Positions 54,652 to 62,666 of a stretch of 64,000 nt of DNA are shown here, piece by piece. The stretch's first letter is position 1; the number at the start of each line of letters is the position of its first letter. The notes below the pieces were generated by a model. The model ran no database searches and had not been told where the DNA came from. It was given only the letters and a program-made list of their open reading frames with translations. This DNA is from Hyphomonas atlantica corrig. Lineage in GTDB: Bacteria > Pseudomonadota > Alphaproteobacteria > Caulobacterales > Hyphomonadaceae. A program made the translations under genes and the position numbers. The stretch covers positions 36,949 through 100,948 of the forward strand of contig NZ_AWFH01000005.1 of the NCBI RefSeq assembly GCF_000682715.1, given 5' to 3'.

Positions 54652-55089
54652 TTAGTGCGGCTCAGTGTCATGACCCGTCTTTATCGCAATCTCGCTGCAT
54701 TTAATGCGTTCCCGAATATCGCCCTTGGCATTTCGGGTGACAAATCTATCAGCGTCCAATGTCATAATACTGAGTTCAACAGCGGGTTTTGATTGCCCGC
54801 TGGGATCGAGCGGAAAGTCATTATGCGTCATGGCCAGCACGTCGCCGTTGCGGTCCCAACTGCCAATCGCATGGACCGGCCCTTTGGCGCTGAGGAGGAC
54901 AAGCACGACCCCATCCGATGAAAAATAAGTAATCGGAGCGGTTTCACAGGCGTCACCGTCGGTCCCGCTGGCCCAGGCCCCGAGCGGTTGTAGCGTCTCA
55001 GTGAGCGGATCGGCAAAGCTGGCGCAGCTTGCTACGAGCGCTGAGGCGGCCATTGCGAGGCCAACGCGAAGTGAATCGAATTTGATCAT
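54652..55089 (-). CDS. Lipoprotein of the metal island
   Basis: Protein of 145 aa; signal peptide and lipobox (SALVASCA, Cys about residue 22), then a beta-rich domain (GAWASGTDGDACETAPITYF) whose closest look-alike is a short LpqX-like lipoprotein. No function known. Its ATG at 55089 coincides with the expected transcription start of the MerR-type promoter 6 nt upstream, so the transcript may be leaderless. An ATG at 55053 is possible but would remove most of the signal peptide. Confidence 0.6.
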   Translation of the reverse strand: MIKFDSLRVGLAMAASALVASCASFADPLTETLQPLGAWASGTDGDACETAPITYFSSDGVVLVLLSAKGPVHAIGSWDRNGDVLAMTHNDFPLDPSGQSKPAVELSIMTLDADRFVTRNAKGDIRERIKCSEIAIKTGHDTEPH

Positions 55090-55095
55090 GTCGGT

Positions 55096-55126
55096 TTTAT
55101 AGCCCCTACAGTGGCTGTAGGGGCAA
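55096..55126 (-). promoter_or_regulatory. MerR-type promoter 1 (lipoprotein gene)
   Basis: TTGCCC (55121-55126) and TATAAA (55096-55101) on the minus strand enclose a 19-bp spacer with the dyad CTACAG-CCA-CTGTAG, extended by CC/GG. A long 19-20 bp spacer is the hallmark of MerR-family control. Matches promoters 2 and 3 below. Confidence 0.75.
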
Positions 55127-55176
55127 GCGAATTCTTACATCGACAACTATTAAGCATGGGCCAGATTAATCAGCCG

Positions 55177-55656
55177 CTATTTTTGTTCAGCATTATCCGT
55201 CCGTCGTGGCTTCGTGAGTAACTCAGAGATCAACAGTAAGCCGACACCGCAGACAATCGCGCTATCGGCGAAGTTGAACGCGGGCCAGTGGTAGTTATTG
55301 ATGTGAAAATCTAAAAAATCGGTCACCGCTCCATGTCGCACGCGATCGACTATGTTTCCGAGTGCTCCACCTGTAATCAGCCCGAGTGCGGTTGCGATCT
55401 GGCGATCAGCGGTGCGCCATAACCAATAGAATAAAACCGCGACGATCGATAGAGCGGCTAGAGTAAGGAGCCAGGGAGGCAGGCTGCCTAGAAGACCAAA
55501 GCTGATACCATTGTTCTTGAGCCGCACAATGTTGAAGAATGGAAGGACCGTCACACCGTTATCCAGGGCATCAATATTGAGGATAAGTGCTTTAGTGAGT
55601 TGATCTATCGCCAGAACGCCCAGACCAATGATGAATCCAATCTTCTGAATGGTCAT
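55177..55656 (-). CDS. lspA: Signal peptidase II (lipoprotein)
   Basis: Aspartic membrane protease of 159 aa with four TM segments. The catalytic motifs are GNIVDRVRHG (Asp) and FNFADSAIV (Asp), both intact. Island copies of lspA often accompany MerR-regulated CDF transporters in metal resistance loci (as PbrC-like proteins), so it may be dedicated to a metal lipoprotein. The start overlaps the CDF stop by 4 nt. Confidence 0.92.
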   Translation of the reverse strand: MTIQKIGFIIGLGVLAIDQLTKALILNIDALDNGVTVLPFFNIVRLKNNGISFGLLGSLPPWLLTLAALSIVAVLFYWLWRTADRQIATALGLITGGALGNIVDRVRHGAVTDFLDFHINNYHWPAFNFADSAIVCGVGLLLISELLTKPRRTDNAEQK

Positions 55657-56516
55657 ATTGCGGCTCTGAGGTCGTTGCGTGCATCGCGAATTATTGCCCA
55701 TGCAGAATGCAGGAATAGCCCGGCGATCCCGACTGCAACCACGAGATCGGGCCAACCGTGACCGAGCCAGGCGACCAAACCTGCTGCCACAATTACGGCC
55801 GCGTTCCCGATGGCGTCATTACGTGAAAACAACCAAACCGCGCGGACATTAGCGTCGCCTTTTCGGTGAGGGAGTAGCGGTAAGACGGCGATGACATTTA
55901 TGACGAGCGCGATGAGCCCGAACATGCCCATCAGGGCAGCGTCAGGTATCGTTTGATTAAGAAGACGCCACACCGTATTCGCGAGTACGCCGAAGCCAAG
56001 CAAAGCTAGGAATACGCCTTGAATCATGGCTGAACGAGCGCGCCAGGCAAGACTCCAGCCGATTGCGAGCACGCCGAGGAATGTAATGAGACCATCACCG
56101 ACAAAATCTAACGCATCAGCTTTTAACGCCTGTGAACCGGCGAAAAAACCCGCGATCATTTCCACAATTCCATAACCAACGTTCAGGAAAATTACGATCC
56201 AAAGGGCGCGTAAATACTCCGGATTCTTTTGGGTTTGTGAGGCGGCGGGGCCATCATCGCCTGGCGCAATTCTCTCGAAGCCGTAACCGGTTTTGGCGAC
56301 GCCAAGTTCGATTTCTGGAAGTTGGGACTCTGAAACCCATAGCGTCATAATATGTGTCGCAGCCGAAACTTTGACGGCTTTTGGGGCGACACCAGCCGAT
56401 TGAGCCGCCCGTTCGATTTCGGCAGCATCTCGCGCGCAATCCATTCCTGATACCCGGTAACGAAACGGGAGCGAAGTGTCGGAGCCTGCTGTTGGGGAGG
56501 TAGATGTTTTGCTCAT
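55653..56516 (-). CDS. CDF-like cation transporter with N-terminal HMA domain
   Basis: Inner-membrane transporter of 287 aa. The N-terminal HMA-like domain (about 25-90) has GMDCARDAAEIERA: the CxxC is reduced to one Cys. Six TM segments follow, with KADALDFVGD in TM2 and SRNDAIGN in TM5 forming the CDF metal site. Probably exports Zn, Cd, Co or Pb. I chose the ATG at 56516, which follows a MerR-type promoter about 100 nt upstream; the 48-residue longer frame crosses that promoter. Confidence 0.8.
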   Translation of the reverse strand: MSKTSTSPTAGSDTSLPFRYRVSGMDCARDAAEIERAAQSAGVAPKAVKVSAATHIMTLWVSESQLPEIELGVAKTGYGFERIAPGDDGPAASQTQKNPEYLRALWIVIFLNVGYGIVEMIAGFFAGSQALKADALDFVGDGLITFLGVLAIGWSLAWRARSAMIQGVFLALLGFGVLANTVWRLLNQTIPDAALMGMFGLIALVINVIAVLPLLPHRKGDANVRAVWLFSRNDAIGNAAVIVAAGLVAWLGHGWPDLVVAVGIAGLFLHSAWAIIRDARNDLRAAI

Positions 56517-56616
56517 GACAATGCTCTCAATTGAGAGACTACACGTATGCTTTGTCGTTGTTCCATTCAGTCTCGCCCATCCAAATTTATCGGGAGGTGC
56601 TTTCAATAATGGAAGA

Positions 56617-56647
56617 GAATTACCATCTACAGTCACTGTAGGGTCAA
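56617..56647 (-). promoter_or_regulatory. MerR-type promoter 2 (CDF-lspA)
   Basis: TTGACC (56642-56647) and TAATTC (56617-56622) with a 19-bp spacer containing the dyad CTACAG-TGA-CTGTAG. It lies between the merR stop and the CDF start, so CDF and lspA have their own regulated promoter. Confidence 0.75.
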
Positions 56648-56656
56648 GCGGTTTGC

Positions 56657-57097
56657 TCAAAAGGTCGAAAGCCGCTCATGCGCATCTGCGATGCATTCGC
56701 TATGATCATTGAGCGTTGAAATGATCCGACACGTGTCAACCCGGCCGCCCTCGCAGCACGTAATCATCCGTTTGAGCTCCGCCTCAAGCGCTTCAAGCTG
56801 CGTCAGGCGTTTGCGCACATCTGCAAGCTGTTCACGGGCTATCGCGTCCACGGCCGTGCAATCCTGATCCGGCTGAGTTTGCAGATCAATCATTTCACGA
56901 ACGGCCTCCATCGGAAAACCAAGATCACGGGCATGCCGTATGAACGACAAACGCTGCACGGCCTCATCGCCATATAGCCGTTGGCCGCTCGAACTTCGGT
57001 CCGGCTCGCCCATCAAATCAATCGATTCATAATAGCGTATGGTTGTCACTTTCACGCCCGCCGCTTTCGATAAACGACCAATGGTCATCTGCGTCAT
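56657..57097 (-). CDS. MerR-family metal-responsive regulator (ZntR/CadR-like)
   Basis: Regulator of 146 aa. N-terminal HTH (about 3-40: IGRLSKAAGVKVTTIRYYE), coiled-coil dimer helix and a C-terminal metal loop. The Cys pattern DCTAV then TCCEGGRVDTC matches ZntR residues C79, C114, C115 and C124, favouring Zn, Cd or Pb. The start at 57097 (alternative 57088) is divergent from the frameshifted CDF gene, and its own promoter overlaps that operator. Confidence 0.87.
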   Translation of the reverse strand: MTQMTIGRLSKAAGVKVTTIRYYESIDLMGEPDRSSSGQRLYGDEAVQRLSFIRHARDLGFPMEAVREMIDLQTQPDQDCTAVDAIAREQLADVRKRLTQLEALEAELKRMITCCEGGRVDTCRIISTLNDHSECIADAHERLSTF

Positions 57098-57119
57098 TCC
57101 GGGCTCCAAAGAAAAGTCT

Positions 57120-57150
57120 TGCCTCTATAGTCGCTGTAGACTGTAGGGTT
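57120..57150 (+). promoter_or_regulatory. MerR-type promoter 3 and merR control region
   Basis: TTGCCT (57120-57125) and TAGGGT (57145-57150) on the plus strand enclose a 19-bp spacer with the dyad CTATAG-TCG-CTGTAG. On the minus strand, TTGACG (57163-57168) with TACAGT (57141-57146) forms a merR promoter whose -10 overlaps the operator, as usual for self-repressing merR genes. Confidence 0.75.
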
Positions 57151-57186
57151 TCTTCGAGAATCGTCAATGGGGAATAGGATTAGAAG

Positions 57187-57832
57187 ATGTCGGGTTGCTG
57201 TGAGGACAAAACATTTGATGGGGTTTCGCCTGCTTATAAGCGGGCTCTGATGGCCGTCATCGCCATCAATGCGGTCATGTTCTTTGTTTGAAATGACGGC
57301 GGGGATAATGTCGGGCTCTCAGGCCCTCAAAGCCGACGCACTCGACTTCGCAGGCGATACGGCGACCTACGCGCTCAGCCTCTTCGTTATCGGGGCGAGC
57401 CTGAGGACGCGGGCGCTTGCATCGCTGATCAAAGGCGCCTCGCTCGCAGCGATCGCGATCGCCGTCCTCGGCATGACCGTGTTGAGGGTCATGAACGGCG
57501 CGCCGCCGGAAGCCGCAACCATGGGAGTGGTCGGCTTTCTGGCACTGTCCGCCAATGTCGCGAGCGTGCTGATACTGCTGCGCTGGCGCGACGGCGACAG
57601 CAATGTGCGTTCGGTCTGGCTCTGCTCGCGCAATGACGCCATCGGCAATGTCGGCGTGATCGTCGCTGGCGGGGTTGTCGCGCTGACCGGAACGGCCTGG
57701 CCGGACCTGCTTGTCGCCGCCCTTCTGGCGGGCCTGTTCCTGAAATCGGCGAGCGCCATCACGCTGCAGGCCCTGCGGGAACTGAACACAACCGGCGCGT
57801 CGCATGCGACTCCGGTCGAATCGTCCTCATGA
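57187..57832 (+). pseudogene. Frameshifted CDF-like cation transporter
   Basis: The first 34 codons (MSGCCEDKTFDGVSPAYKRA... to FFV) stop at TGA (57289-57291); the remaining 180 codons continue in the +1 frame (FEMTAGIMSGSQ onward, KADALDFAGD and CSRNDAIGN present). One surplus T in TTTGTTTGA explains the break. Joined, the protein resembles the CDF at 55653-56516 without an HMA domain. It sits behind MerR promoter 3 and overlaps the next gene by 4 nt. Programmed +1 shifting at the stop is conceivable but no stimulatory Shine-Dalgarno-like element is visible. Confidence 0.75.
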
Positions 57833-58281
57833 GCCTGCGCATTCCACCTCTTGTTCAGGTCCTGATCTGCGGTGCGATCGGCTGGGGACTGTCCTCTGTC
57901 ACGCCTTTTCTGGCGTTCGAAGGCGTGTGGCGTTCTGCGGCGGCGTTGCTTTTCATCGCTGCTGGCATGGCCATTCTGGCGCTCGCGCTCGGCGCATTCA
58001 TCCGCGCCCGCACAACCGTCAATCCGCTCGCCCCTGAAGAGGCTGCCACGCTGGTCACCACAGGGCTTTACCGCATCAGCCGCAATCCGATGTATTTGGC
58101 CATGGCGGCCATTCTGACAGGCGGCGCGTTTCTGATGGGCAATTTGTCCGCTTTCGTAGCTCCAATTCTCTTTGTCTGGCTGATGACTGAGTTTCAGATC
58201 AAACCGGAAGAGCGCGCGCTGCAGGCGAGATTCGGTGAAGCGTTTGACGCCTACCGTATCCGCACGCGGCGCTGGATTTAG
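57829..58281 (+). CDS. Isoprenylcysteine-methyltransferase-like membrane protein 1
   Basis: Protein of 150 aa with four TM segments and the ICMT/PEMT signature GLYRISRNPMYLAMAAI plus the closing FQIKPEERALQARFGEAFDAY (read as KPEERALQARFG). A SAM-dependent transferase that could modify an isoprenylated or lipid substrate. Similar proteins (CzcN) accompany czc metal clusters. It overlaps the CDF frame by 4 nt. Confidence 0.8.
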   Translation: MSLRIPPLVQVLICGAIGWGLSSVTPFLAFEGVWRSAAALLFIAAGMAILALALGAFIRARTTVNPLAPEEAATLVTTGLYRISRNPMYLAMAAILTGGAFLMGNLSAFVAPILFVWLMTEFQIKPEERALQARFGEAFDAYRIRTRRWI

Positions 58282-58292
58282 GAGGCGCGCCT

Positions 58293-58865
58293 GTGTTCAA
58301 TACACCCCTATGGATGGAATGGCTGGCGTTCGGATTGTCAGTGTCCGGAGCGGCAGCGATCTTTTCGCTGTGTGCGGTATCGCTGTTCCGACGCGATTTT
58401 CAGTTTTTTCCGCCTCCGGAAAAACGGAGCTGGCAATACCGGACGTTCTGGGCCTTTTTTCGTTTGTTTCTATACCCGCTTGTTGCGCTCTCCATCCTCG
58501 TTTTTGAGCCGGCGGAGGATGCGGGGGCCATGGCCCGGCAAGGTGTCGGCGGCGTGCTGGCGGTCACGGGTATTGGCCTTGCCTTCTGGATCTCAATCCA
58601 GATGGGCTGGCGCAATGCCTTCGGCGAAGCGCGGGGGCTGGTGACAGATGGCTGGTTTCGTTTCAGCCGGAACCCGATCTATGTCGTGACCTGGCTTGGT
58701 CTGCTGGGCTGGGCGATCATCTTGAACGATTTGCGCGTAACGTTTCTGCTGTCTTTATGGGCAGCGATGTACTGGCTCGCTCCGAGGATAGAAGAGCCCT
58801 GGCTGGAACGCCAGTATGGGGATGAGTATTGCGCCTATAAGCAGCGAACGCGGCGTTTTTTCTAA
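58293..58865 (+). CDS. Isoprenylcysteine-methyltransferase-like membrane protein 2
   Basis: Protein of 190 aa with five TM segments and GWFRFSRNPIYVVTWLGL plus EEPWLERQYGDEYCAY, the same signature in a longer protein. The start is GTG at 58293, with GGAGG 8 nt upstream. It is CzcN-like in location; a role in membrane-lipid or envelope modification under metal stress is inferred. Confidence 0.75.
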   Translation: MFNTPLWMEWLAFGLSVSGAAAIFSLCAVSLFRRDFQFFPPPEKRSWQYRTFWAFFRLFLYPLVALSILVFEPAEDAGAMARQGVGGVLAVTGIGLAFWISIQMGWRNAFGEARGLVTDGWFRFSRNPIYVVTWLGLLGWAIILNDLRVTFLLSLWAAMYWLAPRIEEPWLERQYGDEYCAYKQRTRRFF

Positions 58866-59241
58866 GGGCGGTGTTCGGCTGTTCGACCAAGGAAAGGGCG
58901 CCCCGGCCTTCGCCGGCCGGGCTGGCGTGAACCAGGCCATCGCTGCGCGCCGTCCCGGCCCTTCGGGCTTTCATCCCTGGCGCAGTTTTTAAGCAGTGTT
59001 GTGAAGGATTCGGTCGGCGCTGGCGCGCCGGCATGTTTGCTTCTTTTTTCCCTCTCAGGCGGGGGCGGAGGCGCGCATGCCAGATGGCGGCGCTCCCGGA
59101 AGGGGGGCGGCGTCTTGAAGATCGTCTATGTGCCTGCGGCCTCCTACCTGACCCCTTCCGCTCACGCCTGACGCCATCTGGCCAGCGGCCTCTCACCGCC
59201 CCCGCCTTGCGGGAAAAAAGCGGGGGTCAGAGGAGGCAGAG
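58866..59241. other. 376-bp region before ardC
   Basis: No gene recognised. The first half has a GC-rich hairpin (CCGGCCTTCGCCGG near 58906) and the second half a long imperfect inverted repeat, annotated separately. This is the leader of ardC and could hold a promoter, an origin or a structured RNA. Confidence 0.5.
59044..59219. repeat. Large imperfect inverted repeat upstream of ardC
   Basis: Three blocks on the left recur inverted on the right: TTTTTTCCC (59044-59052) with GGGAAAAAA (59211-59219), AGGCGGGGGCGG (59057-59068) with CCGCCCCCGCCT (59196-59207), and GCCAGATGGCG (59079-59089) with CGCCATCTGGC (59172-59182). The 82-nt centre is not repeated. Such folding suits a single-strand origin, an oriT or a regulatory RNA leader. 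Confidence 0.65.
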
Positions 59242-60186
59242 ATGGCGCAGCGCCGCAGACAACGAAACACGCGGAAAGACCTTTATTCAGAGGTCACGGA
59301 TAACATCATCGCGGAACTGGAACAGGGGCGCGCGCCTTGGGTGCAGCCTTGGGGCGGGGTGGAGGGGGCTACTCCGCTTGGCTTGCCCGAGAATGGCGCG
59401 ACGGGCAGGCGCTATTCCGGAATCAATATTCTGCTTTTATGGGGCGCGGCGATTGAGCAAAGCCGTTCCTGTCAGACATGGCTGACCTTCAAACAGGCGC
59501 TGTCACTTGGCGGGTGTGTTCGCAAAGGCGAGCGCGGCACGACGGTTGTTTATGCCGACCGCTTCACCCCGAAAGCCGAACGGGAACGTGTGCGCGAGAC
59601 GGGCGAGTCGCCGGGCACGGTGCCGTTTCTCAAACGCTATACCGTGTTCAATGCAGACCAGTGCGACGGCCTGCCCGAAGACCTGACCGCCAACGCGCCC
59701 GACTTGCCGGAGCGCGAGATTATCCCCCGCGCCGAAGCGCTGATTACAGCGACGGGCGCGGATTTCAGGATTGGCGGCGACCGCGCCTATTATGTTCCGT
59801 CCAGGGATTTCATTCAGGTTCCGCCGCAGCCTGCTTTCTTTGACCAGATCAATTATTACCGCACCTGCTTTCATGAGCTTGGCCACTGGACCGGGCACCC
59901 GAAACGCCTCGCCCGCGACCTGAAAGGCGCATTCGGCACCAAAGATTACGCCCGCGAGGAACTGGTGGCGGAACTCGCCAGTGCGTTCATCTGCGCGGAC
60001 CAGTCCATCGCCCCGACCGTGCGGCATACGGATTACATCGGTTCTTGGCTGGAAGTATTGCGCGAGGACAAGCGCGCCATTTTTCGCGCCGCGTCGCTCG
60101 CTTCCAAGGCGGCTGATTACATTCTCGCTTATGCCGCGCCGGACCCCTGCAGCGCTGCCGCAGCGATGGAAGCGGCGCCATGGTGA
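59242..60186 (+). CDS. ardC: ArdC-type antirestriction protein
   Basis: Protein of 314 aa. The N-terminal ssDNA-binding DUF1738 part (about 10-130: DLYSEVTDNIIAELEQG, YSGINILLLW, SWTFKQA-like TWLTFKQAL) is followed by a zincin metallopeptidase region with HELGHWTGH and the downstream Glu in AREELVAELASAF. ArdC protects incoming single strands during conjugation. First gene of the plus-strand ICE block. Confidence 0.92.
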   Translation: MAQRRRQRNTRKDLYSEVTDNIIAELEQGRAPWVQPWGGVEGATPLGLPENGATGRRYSGINILLLWGAAIEQSRSCQTWLTFKQALSLGGCVRKGERGTTVVYADRFTPKAERERVRETGESPGTVPFLKRYTVFNADQCDGLPEDLTANAPDLPEREIIPRAEALITATGADFRIGGDRAYYVPSRDFIQVPPQPAFFDQINYYRTCFHELGHWTGHPKRLARDLKGAFGTKDYAREELVAELASAFICADQSIAPTVRHTDYIGSWLEVLREDKRAIFRAASLASKAADYILAYAAPDPCSAAAAMEAAPW

Positions 60187-60398
60187 GGCAGATAAACAAA
60201 AGGTCCGGGGGACATTTTGTCTGCCGAACGAATCCGCCCTTTCGCATCAGCCGACTCGACGCGGCGCTTGCATCGCTTGACGCCGAAGACATTGGCGCAT
60301 GGGCCGTGCTGGTCTGCGGCTGTTTCCACATTTTCGAGAGCGAGGGGGCGGCGCATCGCGCCTACCGCCTCTGGCTTGAAAACCGCCCTGTGCGCTGA
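60180..60398 (+). CDS. Small unrecognised protein, 72 aa
   Basis: Overlaps the ardC stop by 7 nt and precedes the ParB-like gene by 46 nt. It contains FRISRLDAALASLDAEDIGA and LVCGCFHIFESEG with no known domain. Its frame is open and coupled to its neighbours, so it is likely real. Function unknown. Confidence 0.5.
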   Translation: MVRQINKRSGGHFVCRTNPPFRISRLDAALASLDAEDIGAWAVLVCGCFHIFESEGAAHRAYRLWLENRPVR

Positions 60399-60444
60399 CG
60401 CACGGGGCATCCCACCAACTGCACATCATGAAGGAGGCAACGCC

Positions 60445-62217
60445 ATGCAGTTAAAACATATCCCTATCACCGACATGAAAGTGTCCCGGCTCAATATGCG
60501 CCACGGGCGCAAAGCGCCCGACATTTCCGACATCTATCCGTCGATAAAGTCGCGCGGCGTCTTGCAGACCATGCTGGTCCGCAAGGAAGGTAGCAAGTAT
60601 GGCGTTGTCGCCGGACGCCGCCGTTTCTTCGCCCTCAAACGCCTCGCCAAGGAGACAGGCAAGGCGCAGAAAGCGCCCTGTCTCGTTATGCAATCCGGCG
60701 ATGACATTGCCGCGCTGGAAGCGACCCTTGTCGAGAACACCACCCACCTTCCAGCCGACGAGTTTCTGCAATATGACGTCTTCGCCCGGCTTGCTTCAAA
60801 AGGCGAGACCGTCACGGTGATTGCAGAGCGCTTCGGCGTCACCGAACTCATGGTGCGCCGGGTGCTGGCGCTGACGGCGCTCACCGATGATATCAAGGCG
60901 CTCTACAGGGCCGAAATCATCGACAAGCGGACGCTTTACGCCCTGACGCTCGCCACAAAAGAGCAGCAGGAAGACTGGCTGACCCTGTTGAACGCGGAAG
61001 ACGAATACGCCCCGCGCGGCGAGCAGTTGAAAGACTGGCTCACAGGCGGCGGCCGCATCACCACCGACAAGGCGCTGTTCGATTTGGAAGCCTATGACGG
61101 GACCGTGCTGACCGACCTGTTCGGCGAGACTGCCATTTTCGGGGACGCTGACCTGTTCTGGACTTGCCAGAATGAGGCCATCGCCGACATGGCCGAACGC
61201 TACCGGAATGAGGGCTGGGCCGAAACCGTCGTGCTGGAACGGGGCGCGCACTTCCTGACATGGGAGCATGGCAAGCGCAGCCGGAAAGACGGCGGCAAGG
61301 TCTATATCGAGACCCGCCATGACGGCTCTGTCACGGCCCATGAAGGCTATCTGCCATCAAAGGACATCGAGAAAATCGAGCGTATCCTTGGCCGGGGCGG
61401 CGATGGCGAGAACGGCAAGCCCGCCCCAAAACCGGAAATGTCCGGTCCCTTGGCGGAATATGTCGCGCTGCACCGTCACGCCGCCGTCAGGGCGAGTCTG
61501 TGCGATGCGCCCGGCGTCGCGCTGCGCCTCGCCGTCGCCCATCTTGTCACCCGCTCGGATAACTGGCGGCTGGACGTTGAGCAGCAGCGCACACGGAAGG
61601 AAGCGACCGCGGAAAGCCTCGCGGCTTCGGCAGGGGAAGTGAAGTTCGCCGCGCACCGCGCCAAGGCCAAGGCGCTGATTGGGCAGGATGACCAAGACGG
61701 TTCGCTGGTGGCGGAGAATGCTTTTCCCGCCGACCCTTGCGAGACCTTCGCCCGGCTTCTGGCGCTCAGTGATGAAGAGGTGCTGCATGTTCTCGCCGTC
61801 GCAATGGGCGAAACCCTGCAGGCAGGTTCGCCCGCCGTCGAAGCCGCCGCACATGTGACGGACACGGATTTTGCCGCGCTGTGGTCGCCCGATGAGGCGT
61901 TCTTTTACTTGCTGCGCGACAAGCGCGTCATCAATGAAGTGGTCGCTGAAATCGCCTCGCCATCCACGGCCCGGTCTGTCCTGACCGATACCGGAAAGGC
62001 GCAGAAATCCGTCATCCGCAACCGCATCGCCGGGCATGGATGCGACCCCGACCCGGACTGGCGGCCCCGCTGGATGCGGCAGTCGCCATCCTCTTATCTT
62101 GACGGCGCGCCATGCCCGCCCGCCGAAGCGTGGGAGGCCGTCAGGGGTCTGTTCGAGGACAGCGAGGACAGGGCTTCGCTCGAAACCCCGGAAGCAAAGA
62201 CAGCCATCGCCGCCTGA
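60445..62217 (+). CDS. ParB/RepB-type DNA-binding protein
   Basis: Protein of 590 aa. The N-terminal ParB nuclease-like domain (about 5-95: QLKHIPITDMKVS, RGVLQTMLV, GVVAGRRRFFAL, VENTTHLPADEF) and HTH (about 110-150: AERFGVTELMVRRVLAL) are typical; the C-terminus is a long unknown domain. In trb elements this gene is widely linked to ardC and DUF736, but without a partner ParA, so it may act as a nuclease or regulator rather than in partition. AGGAGG precedes the ATG. Confidence 0.87.
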   Translation: MQLKHIPITDMKVSRLNMRHGRKAPDISDIYPSIKSRGVLQTMLVRKEGSKYGVVAGRRRFFALKRLAKETGKAQKAPCLVMQSGDDIAALEATLVENTTHLPADEFLQYDVFARLASKGETVTVIAERFGVTELMVRRVLALTALTDDIKALYRAEIIDKRTLYALTLATKEQQEDWLTLLNAEDEYAPRGEQLKDWLTGGGRITTDKALFDLEAYDGTVLTDLFGETAIFGDADLFWTCQNEAIADMAERYRNEGWAETVVLERGAHFLTWEHGKRSRKDGGKVYIETRHDGSVTAHEGYLPSKDIEKIERILGRGGDGENGKPAPKPEMSGPLAEYVALHRHAAVRASLCDAPGVALRLAVAHLVTRSDNWRLDVEQQRTRKEATAESLAASAGEVKFAAHRAKAKALIGQDDQDGSLVAENAFPADPCETFARLLALSDEEVLHVLAVAMGETLQAGSPAVEAAAHVTDTDFAALWSPDEAFFYLLRDKRVINEVVAEIASPSTARSVLTDTGKAQKSVIRNRIAGHGCDPDPDWRPRWMRQSPSSYLDGAPCPPAEAWEAVRGLFEDSEDRASLETPEAKTAIAA

Positions 62218-62245
62218 CACGCCTCCCGTAAGCGGCATGGTTCGG

Positions 62246-62277
62246 GACCGTCCGGCAGTTTTGCCGGGCGGTCTTTT
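62246..62277 (+). terminator. Rho-independent terminator after the ParB-like gene
   Basis: GACCGTCCGGCA pairs with TGCCGGGCGGTC (12 bp, one G-T pair) around GTTT, followed by TTTT. It starts 28 nt after the stop codon. Confidence 0.8.
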
Positions 62278-62488
62278 CCTGTTGGTGGCGCGGAAGCAAG
62301 CTCGCGAAACGACATGGGTGGTTTCCTTACCAACTGCCCTGTTTGTTCCTGACATATTGGCGTGCCTGCCAGTTGCAAACACCTCTGGCATTGCACGAAG
62401 GACGCCCCGAGCGGCCCCGTTTCCTTGCCTGACCTGGACGACCGCCTGCGGGCCATGAAACCGCCCATCGCCAGAAATTTCCTCTGCT

Positions 62489-62511
62489 GTTCGGTCTGAA
62501 GAAGACCGAAC
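62489..62511. repeat. 9-bp hairpin in the DUF736 leader region
   Basis: GTTCGGTCT and AGACCGAAC are perfect inverted arms around a 5-nt loop, 156 nt before the DUF736 ATG. It could be an operator or a structured RNA element; there is no T run. Confidence 0.45.
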
Positions 62512-62666
62512 GCGCATTCACCGCGAATCAAATTTCCGCCACCGGGCGGTGCTCCGCTTTGCTGCGCCCGCTTCGCGGTTCAGACCTGCCGCCCGCCGTC
62601 CCTTTAGGTCAGCGTCAACGGAGCCATCGGGGCGCCCGCGACACGAAGCCAAAAGGAGATATGAAA

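Larger units (their letters stand above)
62218..62660. other. 443-bp region between the ParB-like and DUF736 genes
   Basis: No credible gene. It holds the ParB terminator (62246-62277), a 9-bp hairpin (62489-62511) and a GC-rich stretch near the DUF736 start. Its length suggests a non-coding or regulatory role. Confidence 0.5.

Noticed and set aside
57269..57832. Independent 187-aa CDF gene starting at 57269
   Set aside because: The start codon lies inside the first CDF segment with no RBS; better explained as the 3' part of a frameshifted gene.
61357..62517. 386-aa minus-strand frame over the ParB-like gene
   Set aside because: Opposite strand to a well-supported gene; no motif; overlaps its terminator.
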